Shown piece after piece: positions 11,063 to 19,962 of a stretch of DNA of 64,000 bases. A program made the translations under genes and the position numbers. Source of the DNA: Alteromonadaceae bacterium BrNp21-10. GTDB lineage: Bacteria; Pseudomonadota; Gammaproteobacteria; Enterobacterales; Alteromonadaceae. The notes under the pieces are model-generated. The model did no database searches, was not told the DNA's origin, and saw only the letters and a program-made list of their open reading frames with translations. The number at the start of each line of letters is the position of its first letter. The stretch's first letter is position 1. The stretch covers positions 271,839 to 335,838 of the forward strand of contig JAUHQD010000003.1 of NCBI GenBank assembly GCA_030418115.1, in the 5' to 3' direction.

Positions 11063-11428
11063 AACAATAAAACCAATCTCGTTGAATTTTATGAAAATTG
11101 GTATTTTTAAACCCGCTATTGGTTTTATGATTGAATCACGTCCAGCATTAATTGGGGAAAGCCTACCGATTCTATGCTGGGCTATTTACCACTGTTGATA
11201 TTGCGATAGTTAAGAAAAAGCTACTTAGACGGTCAAAATATACGCGCCAAATAATGGTGTAACTAAATACTGCCTGGATCGATAGAGAGAAATGTAATAT
11301 TACGATTATTCTGGCAGTTAATATCTCAATTAATCTCTTATTTTTTATTAATTAAATCAAGGTGCTTAGCCATATCTAGATTATTGGTCTACGTTAACTA
11401 ATAGTATTTCTGTAATAGGGTGTTTTAT
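11063..11428. other. Intergenic region with an 11-bp inverted repeat
   Basis: This AT-rich spacer lies between the DUF6491-like gene and the chemoreceptor gene. ATAAAACCAAT (11067-11077) and ATTGGTTTTAT (11118-11128) form a perfect inverted repeat with a 40-base gap directly after the lipoprotein stop. A 61-codon frame at 11013-11198 overlaps the lipoprotein gene and shows no protein-like features, so I do not call it. The chemoreceptor promoter must lie in the rest, but I could not place it. Confidence 0.35.
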
Positions 11429-13045
11429 ATGAATTGGCAAAGTATTCGTGTCAAAAGTTCGCTACCAATAGTCCTGCTTGCTACGGCACTGCTGATTACC
11501 TTTTTGTTATTCTCTATGCTACTAAAAATGCAAGATGATGCATTAGAAGCGCAATCGACTAAGTTTCTAAAAGCCATCGCGGTGGTATTAAATGCAGATC
11601 GAGATCTTTATCAGGCAAAATTAGCTGAAACCCATGTATTGAGTGGACGTGGGGATATGAGAAAAGAACGTGCCGATTGGCAAGATAATGCTGAACAAGT
11701 GAAGCAGCGTTTTACTCAATATCGTAATTTTTTAGCGGAGTGGCCGGAAATATCACAAAAATTCAATCAGTTCGAGCAGACCTATCAAGCTTGGATGGTC
11801 TCGTCACAACAGTTGTTAGATGTGATGCAAAGAGATGGCTCAGTTAGTGATAATGTACTTCAGGATTCAAATAGTAAGTTTGAAACGTTGCGTGATGTAC
11901 TTGATAAAGCAGGCGAGGCAGCTGAAGCTCATTCAATCAAATTACAAAATGGTTTAGATGATGAGGTCCGCACATTCGAGCTTATTTCCATGCTGGTCAT
12001 TTTAGTCATCTTAGGTATTGCTGGCTGGTTTAGTTACTTAATGCCCAAAAAATTGACCGAACAAATTAACTTTTTGTCGACGCGTATTCATGAAATTGCC
12101 TCGGGTGAAGGTGATTTAACCGCCAGAATTAATATCACCAGCAAAGATGAATTTGCTGAGTTGGCGCAGGAATTTAATAGTTTTGTTAGTAACTTGCAGG
12201 AACTGATCAAGTCCATATTGGAACAAGGTCGCGAATTGGAGTTGTTAACTTTTACCTTAGCGGATTCATCAGAAAAAACCCAGTCGATCTTTAATACCCT
12301 GACATCGTCTTCAGAATCTATTGTCAGTGCAGTATACGAAATGAACAGCTCGAATAAAGAGATGGCGACCATTGCGTCGACAACAGCCGAAGAAGCAGAG
12401 AACTCAAGTATCATGTCAAAAAGAGGCATTACTGTGGTCGATAACTCAAATCGTCAAATTGGTGAGTTATCTTCAGATATGGATAAAGCACTGCATAGCT
12501 CAGAGGAACTGCAAAAGAACTCGGACAATATCGCCTCGGTACTGGATGTTATTCGCGGCATTGCTGACCAAACCAACTTACTAGCACTTAATGCAGCGAT
12601 TGAAGCGGCACGGGCGGGTGAGCAAGGTCGTGGTTTTGCGGTGGTGGCTGACGAAGTACGTACATTAGCCACCCGTACTCAGGAAAGTACCAACCACATT
12701 CAAACCATGATTGAAACGCTCAAAGAAAGTGTCAATTTATCCGGCAGCTATATTTCCAGTGGTAAGAAAAATGCCGATGAAATGATTGAGTTGTTTGAAG
12801 AGGCCAATGAAGTCTTTAAATCTATTCAGCAATCCTCAACCACAGTACATGATATGTCATCACAAACGGCACTGGCGACCAATGAACAAATGCAGGTTTC
12901 AGATGCTATTAGTAAAAGTTTGCATGAGTTAAATGATCAAACCGCCATCGCCGGTTCAGTGGTTGATGCTAGTGATGAACTATCACGCAATATTAAAGGC
13001 TTATCCGAACGTTTGAATCAATTAGTGGGTCGTTTTAAAGTCTAA
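11429..13045 (+). CDS. Methyl-accepting chemotaxis protein
   Basis: This 538-residue transmembrane chemoreceptor has a first membrane helix near residues 10-30 and a periplasmic helical sensor of about 150 residues with no Cache signature. A second helix lies near 190-210, then a HAMP domain and a long cytoplasmic signalling coiled coil. The signalling tip [20 protein letters not shown] is intact, followed by [14 protein letters not shown]. No CheR/CheB-docking pentapeptide is seen at the C-terminus. I chose ATG 11429 because AATAGGG lies eight bases upstream; a GTG at 11420 is the alternative. The ligand cannot be told. Confidence 0.92.
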   Translation: MNWQSIRVKSSLPIVLLATALLITFLLFSMLLKMQDDALEAQSTKFLKAIAVVLNADRDLYQAKLAETHVLSGRGDMRKERADWQDNAEQVKQRFTQYRNFLAEWPEISQKFNQFEQTYQAWMVSSQQLLDVMQRDGSVSDNVLQDSNSKFETLRDVLDKAGEAAEAHSIKLQNGLDDEVRTFELISMLVILVILGIAGWFSYLMPKKLTEQINFLSTRIHEIASGEGDLTARINITSKDEFAELAQEFNSFVSNLQELIKSILEQGRELELLTFTLADSSEKTQSIFNTLTSSSESIVSAVYEMNSSNKEMATIASTTAEEAENSSIMSKRGITVVDNSNRQIGELSSDMDKALHSSEELQKNSDNIASVLDVIRGIADQTNLLALNAAIEAARAGEQGRGFAVVADEVRTLATRTQESTNHIQTMIETLKESVNLSGSYISSGKKNADEMIELFEEANEVFKSIQQSSTTVHDMSSQTALATNEQMQVSDAISKSLHELNDQTAIAGSVVDASDELSRNIKGLSERLNQLVGRFKV

Positions 13046-13169
13046 ACAGTCTTCTATTGCCTATTGTTTCAGTCTAATCGTTCAGCATTATTGTGCTGGG
13101 TTGATGTCGAGTTAATGGATTATCTTGTCATTGATTGAAATTTCTACGTGATCTCGCTAGAAAACTCTG

Positions 13170-13175
13170 TATAAT
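13170..13175 (+). promoter_or_regulatory. Likely -10 box of the rplM-rpsI promoter
   Basis: A perfect TATAAT followed by a GC-rich discriminator (CCGCGCCC) lies 168 bases upstream of rplM. This fits a stringently controlled ribosomal-protein promoter. No good -35 hexamer is seen 16-18 bases upstream. The start point would fall near 13182, leaving a leader of about 160 bases. Confidence 0.55.
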
Positions 13176-13196
13176 CCGCGCCCTGCCCAGTTACTG

Positions 13197-13299
13197 CCAC
13201 TTTGGGAAAGTGGAACAACCAAATTACTCGAAGGGGTAAACACTTTGGTTTAAGCGGTTTTACTGCGTAATTGGCTTGTAGAGTCTGCAAGTTTTGCAG
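13197..13299 (+). ncRNA. Structured 5' leader of rplM with three hairpins (candidate cis-regulatory RNA)
   Basis: Three stem-loops lie in series in the predicted rplM leader. The first is CCACTTT (13197-13203) with AAAGTGG (13207-13213), a three-base loop. The second is AACCAAA (13217-13223) with TTTGGTT (13244-13250), containing an inner TTAC/GTAA stem (13224-13227 and 13236-13239). The third is CTGCAA (13285-13290) with TTGCAG (13294-13299). None is followed by a T-run, so they do not look like terminators. L13 and other ribosomal proteins often repress their own mRNA through leader structures. The autoregulatory role here is inference. Confidence 0.5.
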
Positions 13300-13343
13300 T
13301 TTAACTAAACATGTAACTTTTTTATTAATAAGGGTAACGATTG

Positions 13344-13772
13344 ATGAAAACTTTTGTTGCTAAGCCAGCCACGGTTGAACGTGATTGGTTTGTGGTTGAC
13401 GCCACGGATAAAACTTTAGGTCGCTTTGCGACTGAAATCGCACGTCGTCTTCGCGGTAAGCATAAGCCAGAATTTACGCCTCACGTAGACACTGGTGATT
13501 ATATTGTTGTGATTAACGCTGAAAAAGTCGTTGTAACGGGCAATAAAGCCCAAAACAAAATGTACTACTCTCACTCTGGCTATCCAGGCGGTTTGAAAGA
13601 AGTTAATTTTGAAAAGTTACAAGCAAAAAAACCAGAGATGATCATTGAGAAAGCGGTTAAAGGTATGTTACCTAAAGGTCCTTTAGGTCGTGCTATGTTC
13701 CGCAAAATGAAAGTCTTTGCCGGTGCTGAGCATACTCATGCTGCTCAACAGCCTCAAGTTTTAGACATTTAA
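13344..13772 (+). CDS. rplM: 50S ribosomal protein L13
   Basis: This 142-residue ribosomal protein has the exact family length and starts [15 protein letters not shown]. It carries the L13 signature [18 protein letters not shown] and [15 protein letters not shown]. The ATG at 13344 follows AATAAGGG at good spacing, and an in-frame TTG one codon earlier is unlikely. It forms a two-gene operon with rpsI after 13 bases. A long structured leader precedes it. Confidence 0.98.
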   Translation: MKTFVAKPATVERDWFVVDATDKTLGRFATEIARRLRGKHKPEFTPHVDTGDYIVVINAEKVVVTGNKAQNKMYYSHSGYPGGLKEVNFEKLQAKKPEMIIEKAVKGMLPKGPLGRAMFRKMKVFAGAEHTHAAQQPQVLDI

Positions 13773-13785
13773 CGGAGCGTAAGTA

Positions 13786-14178
13786 ATGGCAGATAATCAA
13801 TATTACGGCACAGGCCGACGCAAAAGCTCTACTGCTCGCGTATTCTTACGTCCAGGTAGTGGAAACATTCAAATAAACCAACGTACTATCGAACAATTTT
13901 TCGGTCGCGAAACGGCTCGTATGATCGTTCGTCAACCATTAGAATTGGTTGAGATGACTGAAAAATTTGACTTATACATCACTGTTAAAGGTGGTGGTAT
14001 TGGTGGTCAAGCTGGTGCAATCCGTCACGGTATTACTCGTGCATTGATGGAATTCGACGAAACACTTCGTCCTGCACTACGTAAAGCTGGTTTTGTAACC
14101 CGTGATTCGCGTCAAGTTGAGCGTAAGAAAGTGGGTCTACATAAAGCGCGTAAGCGTCCACAATTCTCAAAACGTTAA
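13786..14178 (+). CDS. rpsI: 30S ribosomal protein S9
   Basis: This 130-residue protein has the usual family length and the conserved start [17 protein letters not shown]. It includes [15 protein letters not shown] and the C-terminal [17 protein letters not shown], whose last residues reach the P-site tRNA. An ACGGAGCG ribosome-binding site lies before the start. It follows rplM directly and is ended by a strong intrinsic terminator. Confidence 0.98.
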   Translation: MADNQYYGTGRRKSSTARVFLRPGSGNIQINQRTIEQFFGRETARMIVRQPLELVEMTEKFDLYITVKGGGIGGQAGAIRHGITRALMEFDETLRPALRKAGFVTRDSRQVERKKVGLHKARKRPQFSKR

Positions 14179-14195
14179 GTTTTATTGTTGTATTC

Positions 14196-14224
14196 AAAAA
14201 ACCGGCTCATGTGGCCGGTTTTTT
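14196..14224 (+). terminator. Intrinsic terminator of rplM-rpsI
   Basis: The stem is A-run plus ACCGGC (14201-14206) paired with GCCGGT (14214-14219). The flanking A-run pairs with a T-run and more T follow. It starts 17 bases after the rpsI stop. Confidence 0.93.
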
Positions 14225-14434
14225 ATTTTTACGACTGTTATTACCTTAGAATATCCTCGACTTTCCGATAGATTCCGTAAATTTTCAAATAGTTCAGGTT
14301 AATTTGTTGTTTTACACATCATTTCCTTGTGTTTAATAGGGTTTTTCTTTTATCATTTTCGCCGCTTAATAACTAAACTTATAAACTTTGCCATAACGAG
14401 CAAAAACCAATTCCAACCTTTGGAGAAAAATTGG

Positions 14435-15028
14435 ATGAGCAATACGCCTGTAAATAACGACCGGCGCCGCTTTCTTACTGCTGCAACATCTGTTGTTGGT
14501 GGTGTGGGCGTCGTAGGTGCCGCTGTGCCTTTTATAGCGTCCTGGAATCCCAGTGCCAAAGCAAAAGCTGCCGGCGCTGACATTGAAGTGGATATCAGTA
14601 AAATTAATCCTGGCCAATTATTACGTGTTGAATGGCGTAGTAAACCAGTTTGGATTGTACGCCGAACTCCTGAATTGCTTGCCTCTTTGGCGAAAAATGA
14701 TGACATGCTACGTGACCCTAACTCAGAAGAAGACCAACAACCAGAGTTTGCGCGTAATGAATATCGCTCTTTGAAAGAAGAATATTTGGTATTGGTTGGG
14801 ATTTGTACCCATTTGGGTTGTTCACCACAACATTTAAAAGATGGTGCGTTTGCCGCTCACACTGAAGGTGTTAACGACGGTTTCTTCTGTCCTTGCCATG
14901 GTTCTAAATTTGATATGGCTGGCCGAGTATTTCAAGGGGTGCCTGCACCACTAAACTTGGTGGTACCGCCTTACTATTATATTGACGACAATACTTTATT
15001 AATTGGTTCAGAAGAGGGGGCAGCTTAA
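14435..15028 (+). CDS. petA: Ubiquinol-cytochrome c reductase iron-sulfur subunit (Rieske)
   Basis: This 197-residue Rieske protein of the cytochrome bc1 complex carries electrons from ubiquinol to cytochrome c1. A twin-arginine type N-terminus (NDRRRFLTAAT) precedes the membrane anchor. The [2Fe-2S] ligand boxes are CTHLGC (124-129) and CPCHGS (152-157). The ATG at 14435 has TGGAGA eight bases upstream; an upstream frame extension to 14327 lacks homology-like character. It is followed one base later by petB. Confidence 0.97.
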   Translation: MSNTPVNNDRRRFLTAATSVVGGVGVVGAAVPFIASWNPSAKAKAAGADIEVDISKINPGQLLRVEWRSKPVWIVRRTPELLASLAKNDDMLRDPNSEEDQQPEFARNEYRSLKEEYLVLVGICTHLGCSPQHLKDGAFAAHTEGVNDGFFCPCHGSKFDMAGRVFQGVPAPLNLVVPPYYYIDDNTLLIGSEEGAA

Positions 15029-15029
15029 A

Positions 15030-16298
15030 ATGTGGCAAAATCTACTCGACTGGATTGAATATCGTATACCCATGATGCGTGTGGCAAAAATGCACGCGAT
15101 GGAATACCCCGCGCCTAAGAACATGAACTTTTGGTATGTGTTCGGATTCTTAGCCACCATCGTTTTAATTAACCAAATTGTGACTGGTATTTGGTTGACT
15201 ATGAATTTTGAGCCCTCTGCAGAACGTGCTTTCGCGTCTGTTGAGTACATCATGCGTGAGGTCGATTACGGCTACATATTGCGTTATATGCATTCCACGG
15301 GCGCTTCAGCGTTCTTTATTGTGGTGTATATGCATATGTTCCGCGGCATGATCTACGGCTCTTATCAAAAACCACGTGAATTACTGTGGTTGTTCGGTAT
15401 GTTTATTTACCTAGCCTTGATGGCTGAAGCCTTTATGGGGTATGTGTTGCCATGGGGACAAATGTCTTACTGGGGCGCGCAGGTTATCGTATCGTTGTTT
15501 AGTGCTATCCCTGTGATTGGTCCGGATCTAGTGATTTGGATCCAAGGTGACTATGTTATTTCGGGTGCGACGCTAAACCGTTTCTTTGCGTTACATGTTA
15601 TAGCGTTGCCTCTAGTCATTGTAATTTTGGTATTCCTACATATTGTGGCCTTACACGAAGTGGGTTCAAACAATCCCGACGGTGTTGAAGTAAAACGTAA
15701 GAAAGGTTCACTTAAAGAAGAAGAGAAAACCAAATTCAAGATGCATGAGTACTACACCAGTAAGTACGATATTATTGATGATGTAGTGCCATTCTTCCCA
15801 CATATTGTCTTAAAAGACTTAGTGGCATTCTGCATATTCTTGTTATTGTTCTGTTATGTGATGTTCTTTAATCCAGAAATGGGCGGATACTTCCTAGAGC
15901 ATCCTAACTTTGAAATTGCTAACCCGTTGAAAACACCGGAACATATCTTTCCAGTGTGGTATTTCACGCCTTTCTACGCAATTTTGAAGGCAGTACCAAA
16001 TAAGTTAATGGGTGTCTGTGCGATGTTCTTAGCGATTATTTTCTTATTCCTTATTCCATGGTTAGATCGTTCTAAAGTGAAGTCGTGGCGTTATCGTTCA
16101 GGCTTGCATAAGTGGAATCTATTAGTGTTTGCCGGTGTATTTATTTTCTTAGGTTATTTAGGTGGAACACCACAAGAACCTTGGAAAATCACAGCTTCAC
16201 AAATATTAACCTTTATGTATTTTGGCTTCTTTGGTTTGATGTGGCTTTATAGTAAAAATGAAGTGACCAAGCCATTACCAGAGAGGATCACCAAATGA
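15030..16298 (+). CDS. petB: Ubiquinol-cytochrome c reductase cytochrome b subunit
   Basis: This 422-residue cytochrome b is the membrane core of the bc1 complex and holds the two b hemes and the quinol sites. Eight or so membrane helices are visible. The conserved LRYMHSTGAS, GYVLPWGQMSYWGA and PEHIFPVWYFTPFYAIL (PEWY-like loop reading PVWY) segments are present. The ATG at 15030 follows a GAAGAGGGGG box and starts MWQNLLDW. Its stop overlaps the petC start by four bases (ATGA), which implies coupled translation. Confidence 0.97.
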   Translation: MWQNLLDWIEYRIPMMRVAKMHAMEYPAPKNMNFWYVFGFLATIVLINQIVTGIWLTMNFEPSAERAFASVEYIMREVDYGYILRYMHSTGASAFFIVVYMHMFRGMIYGSYQKPRELLWLFGMFIYLALMAEAFMGYVLPWGQMSYWGAQVIVSLFSAIPVIGPDLVIWIQGDYVISGATLNRFFALHVIALPLVIVILVFLHIVALHEVGSNNPDGVEVKRKKGSLKEEEKTKFKMHEYYTSKYDIIDDVVPFFPHIVLKDLVAFCIFLLLFCYVMFFNPEMGGYFLEHPNFEIANPLKTPEHIFPVWYFTPFYAILKAVPNKLMGVCAMFLAIIFLFLIPWLDRSKVKSWRYRSGLHKWNLLVFAGVFIFLGYLGGTPQEPWKITASQILTFMYFGFFGLMWLYSKNEVTKPLPERITK

Positions 16299-17029
16299 AG
16301 AAGTTAATCATTATTTTAAGTTTGATTCTGCCGTCAATGGTGTGGGCTGCAGGTGGCAATGTGCATCTGGATAAAGCGAATATCGATCCGACCGATAAAG
16401 CGTCATTACAATCGGGTGCTAAGACCTTCATGAATTACTGCTTGGGTTGTCACCAAATGCAGTATCAACGTTATCAGCGCACCTTTGAAGATTTAGGTAT
16501 TCCGCTGTTGTTAGCCCAAGAAAATTTGCAGTTTACCGGTGAAAAAGTCGGTGACTACATTAACAATGCGATGCCTAGCAAAGCTGCAGCTAAATGGTTT
16601 GGTGCTCCACCTCCAGACTTAACATTGGCATCCCGGGTTCGCGGTGTTGATTGGTTGTACACCTATTTACGTTCGTTCTATACCGATCCGTCACGGCCTT
16701 TTGGGGTTAATAATGAAGTATTCCCTGAGGTCGGCATGCCACATGCGCTGCAGGAGCTGCAAGGCGTACCTAGTAAAACTCATGAAAAACGTATGATCGA
16801 CGGTGAGATGGTCGATTTGTATGTGGGTATTAAAAGTGATGGTTCTGGTGAACTAAGTGCAAGTGAGTATGATAAGACTGTACTCGATTTAGTGAACTTC
16901 ATGGCTTATGTAGGGGAACCTTCTAAGCTAGAATCAGCCAATATTGGTCGCTATGTTATTATCTTTATTCTGGTGTTATTTGTGCTGGTTTATCTATTGA
17001 AAAAAGAATACTGGCGAGATGTGCACTAA
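16295..17029 (+). CDS. petC: Ubiquinol-cytochrome c reductase cytochrome c1 subunit
   Basis: This 244-residue cytochrome c1 has a signal peptide (cleavage near VWA-A, residue 18-19) and one heme motif CLGCH at residues 49-53. It ends with a C-terminal membrane anchor (about 220-237) followed by basic residues. It completes the petABC operon, which lies between rpsI and sspA. Confidence 0.97.
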   Translation: MKKLIIILSLILPSMVWAAGGNVHLDKANIDPTDKASLQSGAKTFMNYCLGCHQMQYQRYQRTFEDLGIPLLLAQENLQFTGEKVGDYINNAMPSKAAAKWFGAPPPDLTLASRVRGVDWLYTYLRSFYTDPSRPFGVNNEVFPEVGMPHALQELQGVPSKTHEKRMIDGEMVDLYVGIKSDGSGELSASEYDKTVLDLVNFMAYVGEPSKLESANIGRYVIIFILVLFVLVYLLKKEYWRDVH

Positions 17030-17045
17030 TTCGCCAAAAGTAATG

Positions 17046-17051
17046 TATAAT
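17046..17051 (+). promoter_or_regulatory. Likely -10 box of the sspA promoter
   Basis: A perfect TATAAT followed by GCCGCGC lies just after the petC stop. It resembles the rplM -10 and discriminator (TATAAT-CCGCGC). No clear -35 is present. The start point would be near 17058, upstream of the intrinsic terminator at 17076-17104, so sspA transcripts from it would have to pass that hairpin. Confidence 0.5.
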
Positions 17052-17075
17052 GCCGCGCATTAGTGCGTAGGTACC

Positions 17076-17104
17076 AAAAAAGGGGGCAGTAATGCTCCTT
17101 TTTT
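17076..17104 (+). terminator. Intrinsic terminator after petC, in the sspA leader
   Basis: AAAAAAGGGGGC (17076-17087) pairs with GCTCCTTTTTT (17094-17104), with one wobble and one bulge, and ends in a T-run. It ends petABC. Because a -10-like TATAAT lies only 25 bases upstream, it may also attenuate sspA transcription. Confidence 0.85.
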
Positions 17105-17150
17105 ATTGTGTCTGTTAAAAGATTATTTTGCGAAATTTGGAGGAAACTTA

Positions 17151-17783
17151 ATGGCTGTAGCCGCAAATAAACGATCTATCATGACTTTGTTTTCTGACTC
17201 GGTAGATATTTATAGTCATCAAGTAAGAATAGTATTGGCTGAAAAAGGCGTAGGTGTTGAAATTACTTATGTTGACCCATCTAATATGCCAGAGGATTTA
17301 GTTGATCTTAATCCCTATGGTACGGTGCCGACGTTAGTCGACCGTGAATTGGTGTTATATCAATCACGTATCATTATGGAATATTTAGACGAGCGTTTCC
17401 CGCATCCGCCGTTAATGCCTGTGTATCCGGTGTCTCGTGGTCAAAGTCGCTTAATGATGTACCGTATCGAACAAGACTGGTATAGCTTGGCTGATCAAAT
17501 CCTTAAAGGCCAAGGTAATGTTGAGACTGCACGTAACGAATTACGTGAAGCGATTTTGAGTATTGCGCCGTTGTTTGCTGAAACGCCGTACTTCATGAGT
17601 GAAGAATTTAGCTTAGTTGATTGCTACCTTGCGCCATTGTTGTGGCGTTTACCTGCTTTTGGCATTGAGTTTAATGGCACTGGCAGTAAAGAAATCAAAA
17701 GTTACATGAACCGCATTTTTGAACGTCCTTCATTTGTGGCTTCATTAACGGACCAAGAGCGCGAAATTCACAACCCGTTATAG
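17151..17783 (+). CDS. sspA: Stringent starvation protein A
   Basis: This 210-residue GST-fold protein binds RNA polymerase and alters transcription during starvation and acid stress. It has an N-terminal thioredoxin-like domain (MTLFSDSVDIYSHQVRIVLAEKG) with the NPYGTVPTLVDR segment, and a C-terminal helical domain with SLVDCYLAPLLWRLP. The PHP pocket typical of SspA is visible in FPHPPLMP. GGAGG lies at ideal distance from ATG 17151. It is followed by sspB after 10 bases. Confidence 0.96.
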   Translation: MAVAANKRSIMTLFSDSVDIYSHQVRIVLAEKGVGVEITYVDPSNMPEDLVDLNPYGTVPTLVDRELVLYQSRIIMEYLDERFPHPPLMPVYPVSRGQSRLMMYRIEQDWYSLADQILKGQGNVETARNELREAILSIAPLFAETPYFMSEEFSLVDCYLAPLLWRLPAFGIEFNGTGSKEIKSYMNRIFERPSFVASLTDQEREIHNPL

Positions 17784-17793
17784 GTTTGTAACA

Positions 17794-18210
17794 ATGAAAA
17801 TGACATCTAATCGTCCCTATTTATTACGTGCATTTTATGAATGGCTAGTGGATAACGATTTAACGCCTTACATTGTTGTTGACGCTACTTTCATCGGCGT
17901 ACAGGTTCCTCAGGAGCATGTGAAGCAAGGTCAAATAGTGCTGAACGTAGCTCCTAGTGCTTGTCAAAACTTACTTTTGGGTGATTTTGAGGTTACTTTT
18001 AATGCACGTTTTGGCGGCTCAGCTCGACAGCTTGTTGTGCCGGTAAACGCATTACTGGCTATTTATGCTAAAGAGAATGGTGCGGGAACCATATTCACTC
18101 ATGATGAAGATGAGTTGGATGATGAACCGTTACAGCAAGCAACGACAGACGTAGCGACTGATAACAAACCTCCAGTTAAAGGTAAGCCTTCGCTCACCGT
18201 AGTGAAGTAA
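17794..18210 (+). CDS. sspB: ClpXP protease specificity-enhancing factor SspB
   Basis: This 138-residue adaptor delivers ssrA-tagged proteins to ClpXP. The N-terminal substrate-binding domain begins RPYLLRAFYEWLVDN and includes the conserved FGGSARQLVVPVNAL strand. A disordered acidic linker leads to a short C-terminal ClpX-binding tail (KPSLTVVK). It is in an operon with sspA and is ended by an intrinsic terminator. Confidence 0.95.
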   Translation: MKMTSNRPYLLRAFYEWLVDNDLTPYIVVDATFIGVQVPQEHVKQGQIVLNVAPSACQNLLLGDFEVTFNARFGGSARQLVVPVNALLAIYAKENGAGTIFTHDEDELDDEPLQQATTDVATDNKPPVKGKPSLTVVK

Positions 18211-18233
18211 ATTATTGAGTTAACGGGATTGGC

Positions 18234-18262
18234 AAAAAGCGCGTTGAATACGCGCTTTTTTT
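18234..18262 (+). terminator. Intrinsic terminator of sspA-sspB
   Basis: AAAAAGCGCGT (18234-18244) pairs perfectly with ACGCGCTTTTT (18250-18260) around a five-base loop and ends in seven T. The minus strand also has a T5 tail, so it can act in both directions. Confidence 0.95.
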
Positions 18263-18416
18263 ATGACTAAATATTGAGTAGGCTGGATGAACGCATTATT
18301 TTTAAGCGGTTATTTGTTGGAAAACGTGCACAGCGTGCTGCTACTGTCTTTGACGTATTGTTTGCCTCAACCAGTATCTGTTGAAAGTCTATTTTGTTCG
18401 TCGACAAAAGCGAGAA

Positions 18417-18977
18417 TTACAAAAGTTCGAAGGCTTTGACAACGCGGGCGACGCCATCAATATTACGGGCTATTTCTACTGCCGTGCTGGCTTCTTGTTC
18501 TTTCACTAAACCCATTAGAAATACTTCAGAATCTTCAACCACCACATCAATATGCAGGCCATCTATGCGCTTATCCGCTATTAGATTTGCTTTTACCTTC
18601 GAGGCTAACCACACATCATGGGTTCGCACGCTTGGTTGGGTAGGCGCGCCGATTCTAATTTGGTTATGTAATTTACGAATATGCGCTACTTTGGTGGCGG
18701 CTTCTTGAGCTTGATTTTTTAAATCATCATTGGGTGTCTGACCCACTAAAATGGCAATGCCGTTAAACACATTGATGTTGATATGAGCATGTTCTTTGAG
18801 TGCTGCTACTTCAGAAATGCTAGTGGAAATACGGCTTTGCAGGGTTTTATCATCAATTTGTGTACCTAGAGTACGACGATCGTGTGCTGATGACGCTACG
18901 CCCATTCCTCCTGCTACAATTAATGCGGCACAGCCCTGTAGACTCAATAATATTAAACATAAAGCAATTCGTAACAT
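18417..18977 (-). CDS. dolP: Dual-BON-domain lipoprotein DolP (YraP)
   Basis: This 186-residue outer-membrane lipoprotein has a lipobox LQGC (Cys at residue 16). Two BON domains follow, about 45-110 and 115-186, each ending in a G-V-x-x-V type strand (the last is IDGVARVVKAFELL). DolP supports outer-membrane integrity and BAM function in E. coli. Length and neighbours (diaA, yraN, lpoA upstream on the same strand) match the classic cluster. It starts four bases after diaA. Confidence 0.93.
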   Translation of the reverse strand: MLRIALCLILLSLQGCAALIVAGGMGVASSAHDRRTLGTQIDDKTLQSRISTSISEVAALKEHAHININVFNGIAILVGQTPNDDLKNQAQEAATKVAHIRKLHNQIRIGAPTQPSVRTHDVWLASKVKANLIADKRIDGLHIDVVVEDSEVFLMGLVKEQEASTAVEIARNIDGVARVVKAFELL

Positions 18978-18981
18978 TCAA

Positions 18982-19578
<597 letters not shown>

Positions 19579-19602
19579 TTACCTATTGGGGTGTTAGTAA
19601 AG

Positions 19603-19962
19603 CTAAACACCTTTAAGCCATTCAATATGCTGACCTTGTATGGCTAGCACATCAATACGGTATGACGTCATCGCTGGGTTAAGTTTTTTTTCGTGCAAGT
19701 AATGGGCGACCGCCAATTCAAATTTTTTACGTTTATGAGGGTGGAAGTATTCCATCGCTTCACCATGACTGCTGGATTTGCGATATTTGACTTCAACAAA
19801 TACCCATTGTTCACCCTCTTGCATGATTAAATCAATTTCTCCTGAGCGACAGCGATAATTGCTAATAACATGTACTAAATTTTGTTGCTGTAAATACTCA
19901 CAAGCACGTTGCTCTGCGTGCTGGCCAATCAGTGATGATAACTGGCGACTAATCCAAGGCAA
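19603..19962 (-). CDS. yraN: UPF0102 endonuclease-like protein YraN
   Basis: This 119-residue protein has the UPF0102 core with nuclease-like residues. These are E and D in CRSGEIDLIMQEG and E-x-K in WVFVEVKYRKS, the PD-(D/E)xK pattern. The exact role is unknown, with proposed links to recombination or DNA uptake. Its start overlaps the end of lpoA by 14 bases, so the two are probably translated together. Confidence 0.92.
   Translation of the reverse strand: MPWISRQLSSLIGQHAEQRACEYLQQQNLVHVISNYRCRSGEIDLIMQEGEQWVFVEVKYRKSSSHGEAMEYFHPHKRKKFELAVAHYLHEKKLNPAMTSYRIDVLAIQGQHIEWLKGV

Noticed and set aside
11013..11198. 61-codon frame overlapping the DUF6491-like gene and the following spacer
   Set aside because: It overlaps a better gene, has no ribosome-binding site and shows no protein-like features.
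14353..14706. 117-codon minus-strand frame opposite petA
   Set aside because: It is antisense to the Rieske gene, whose motifs are intact, and has no independent support.
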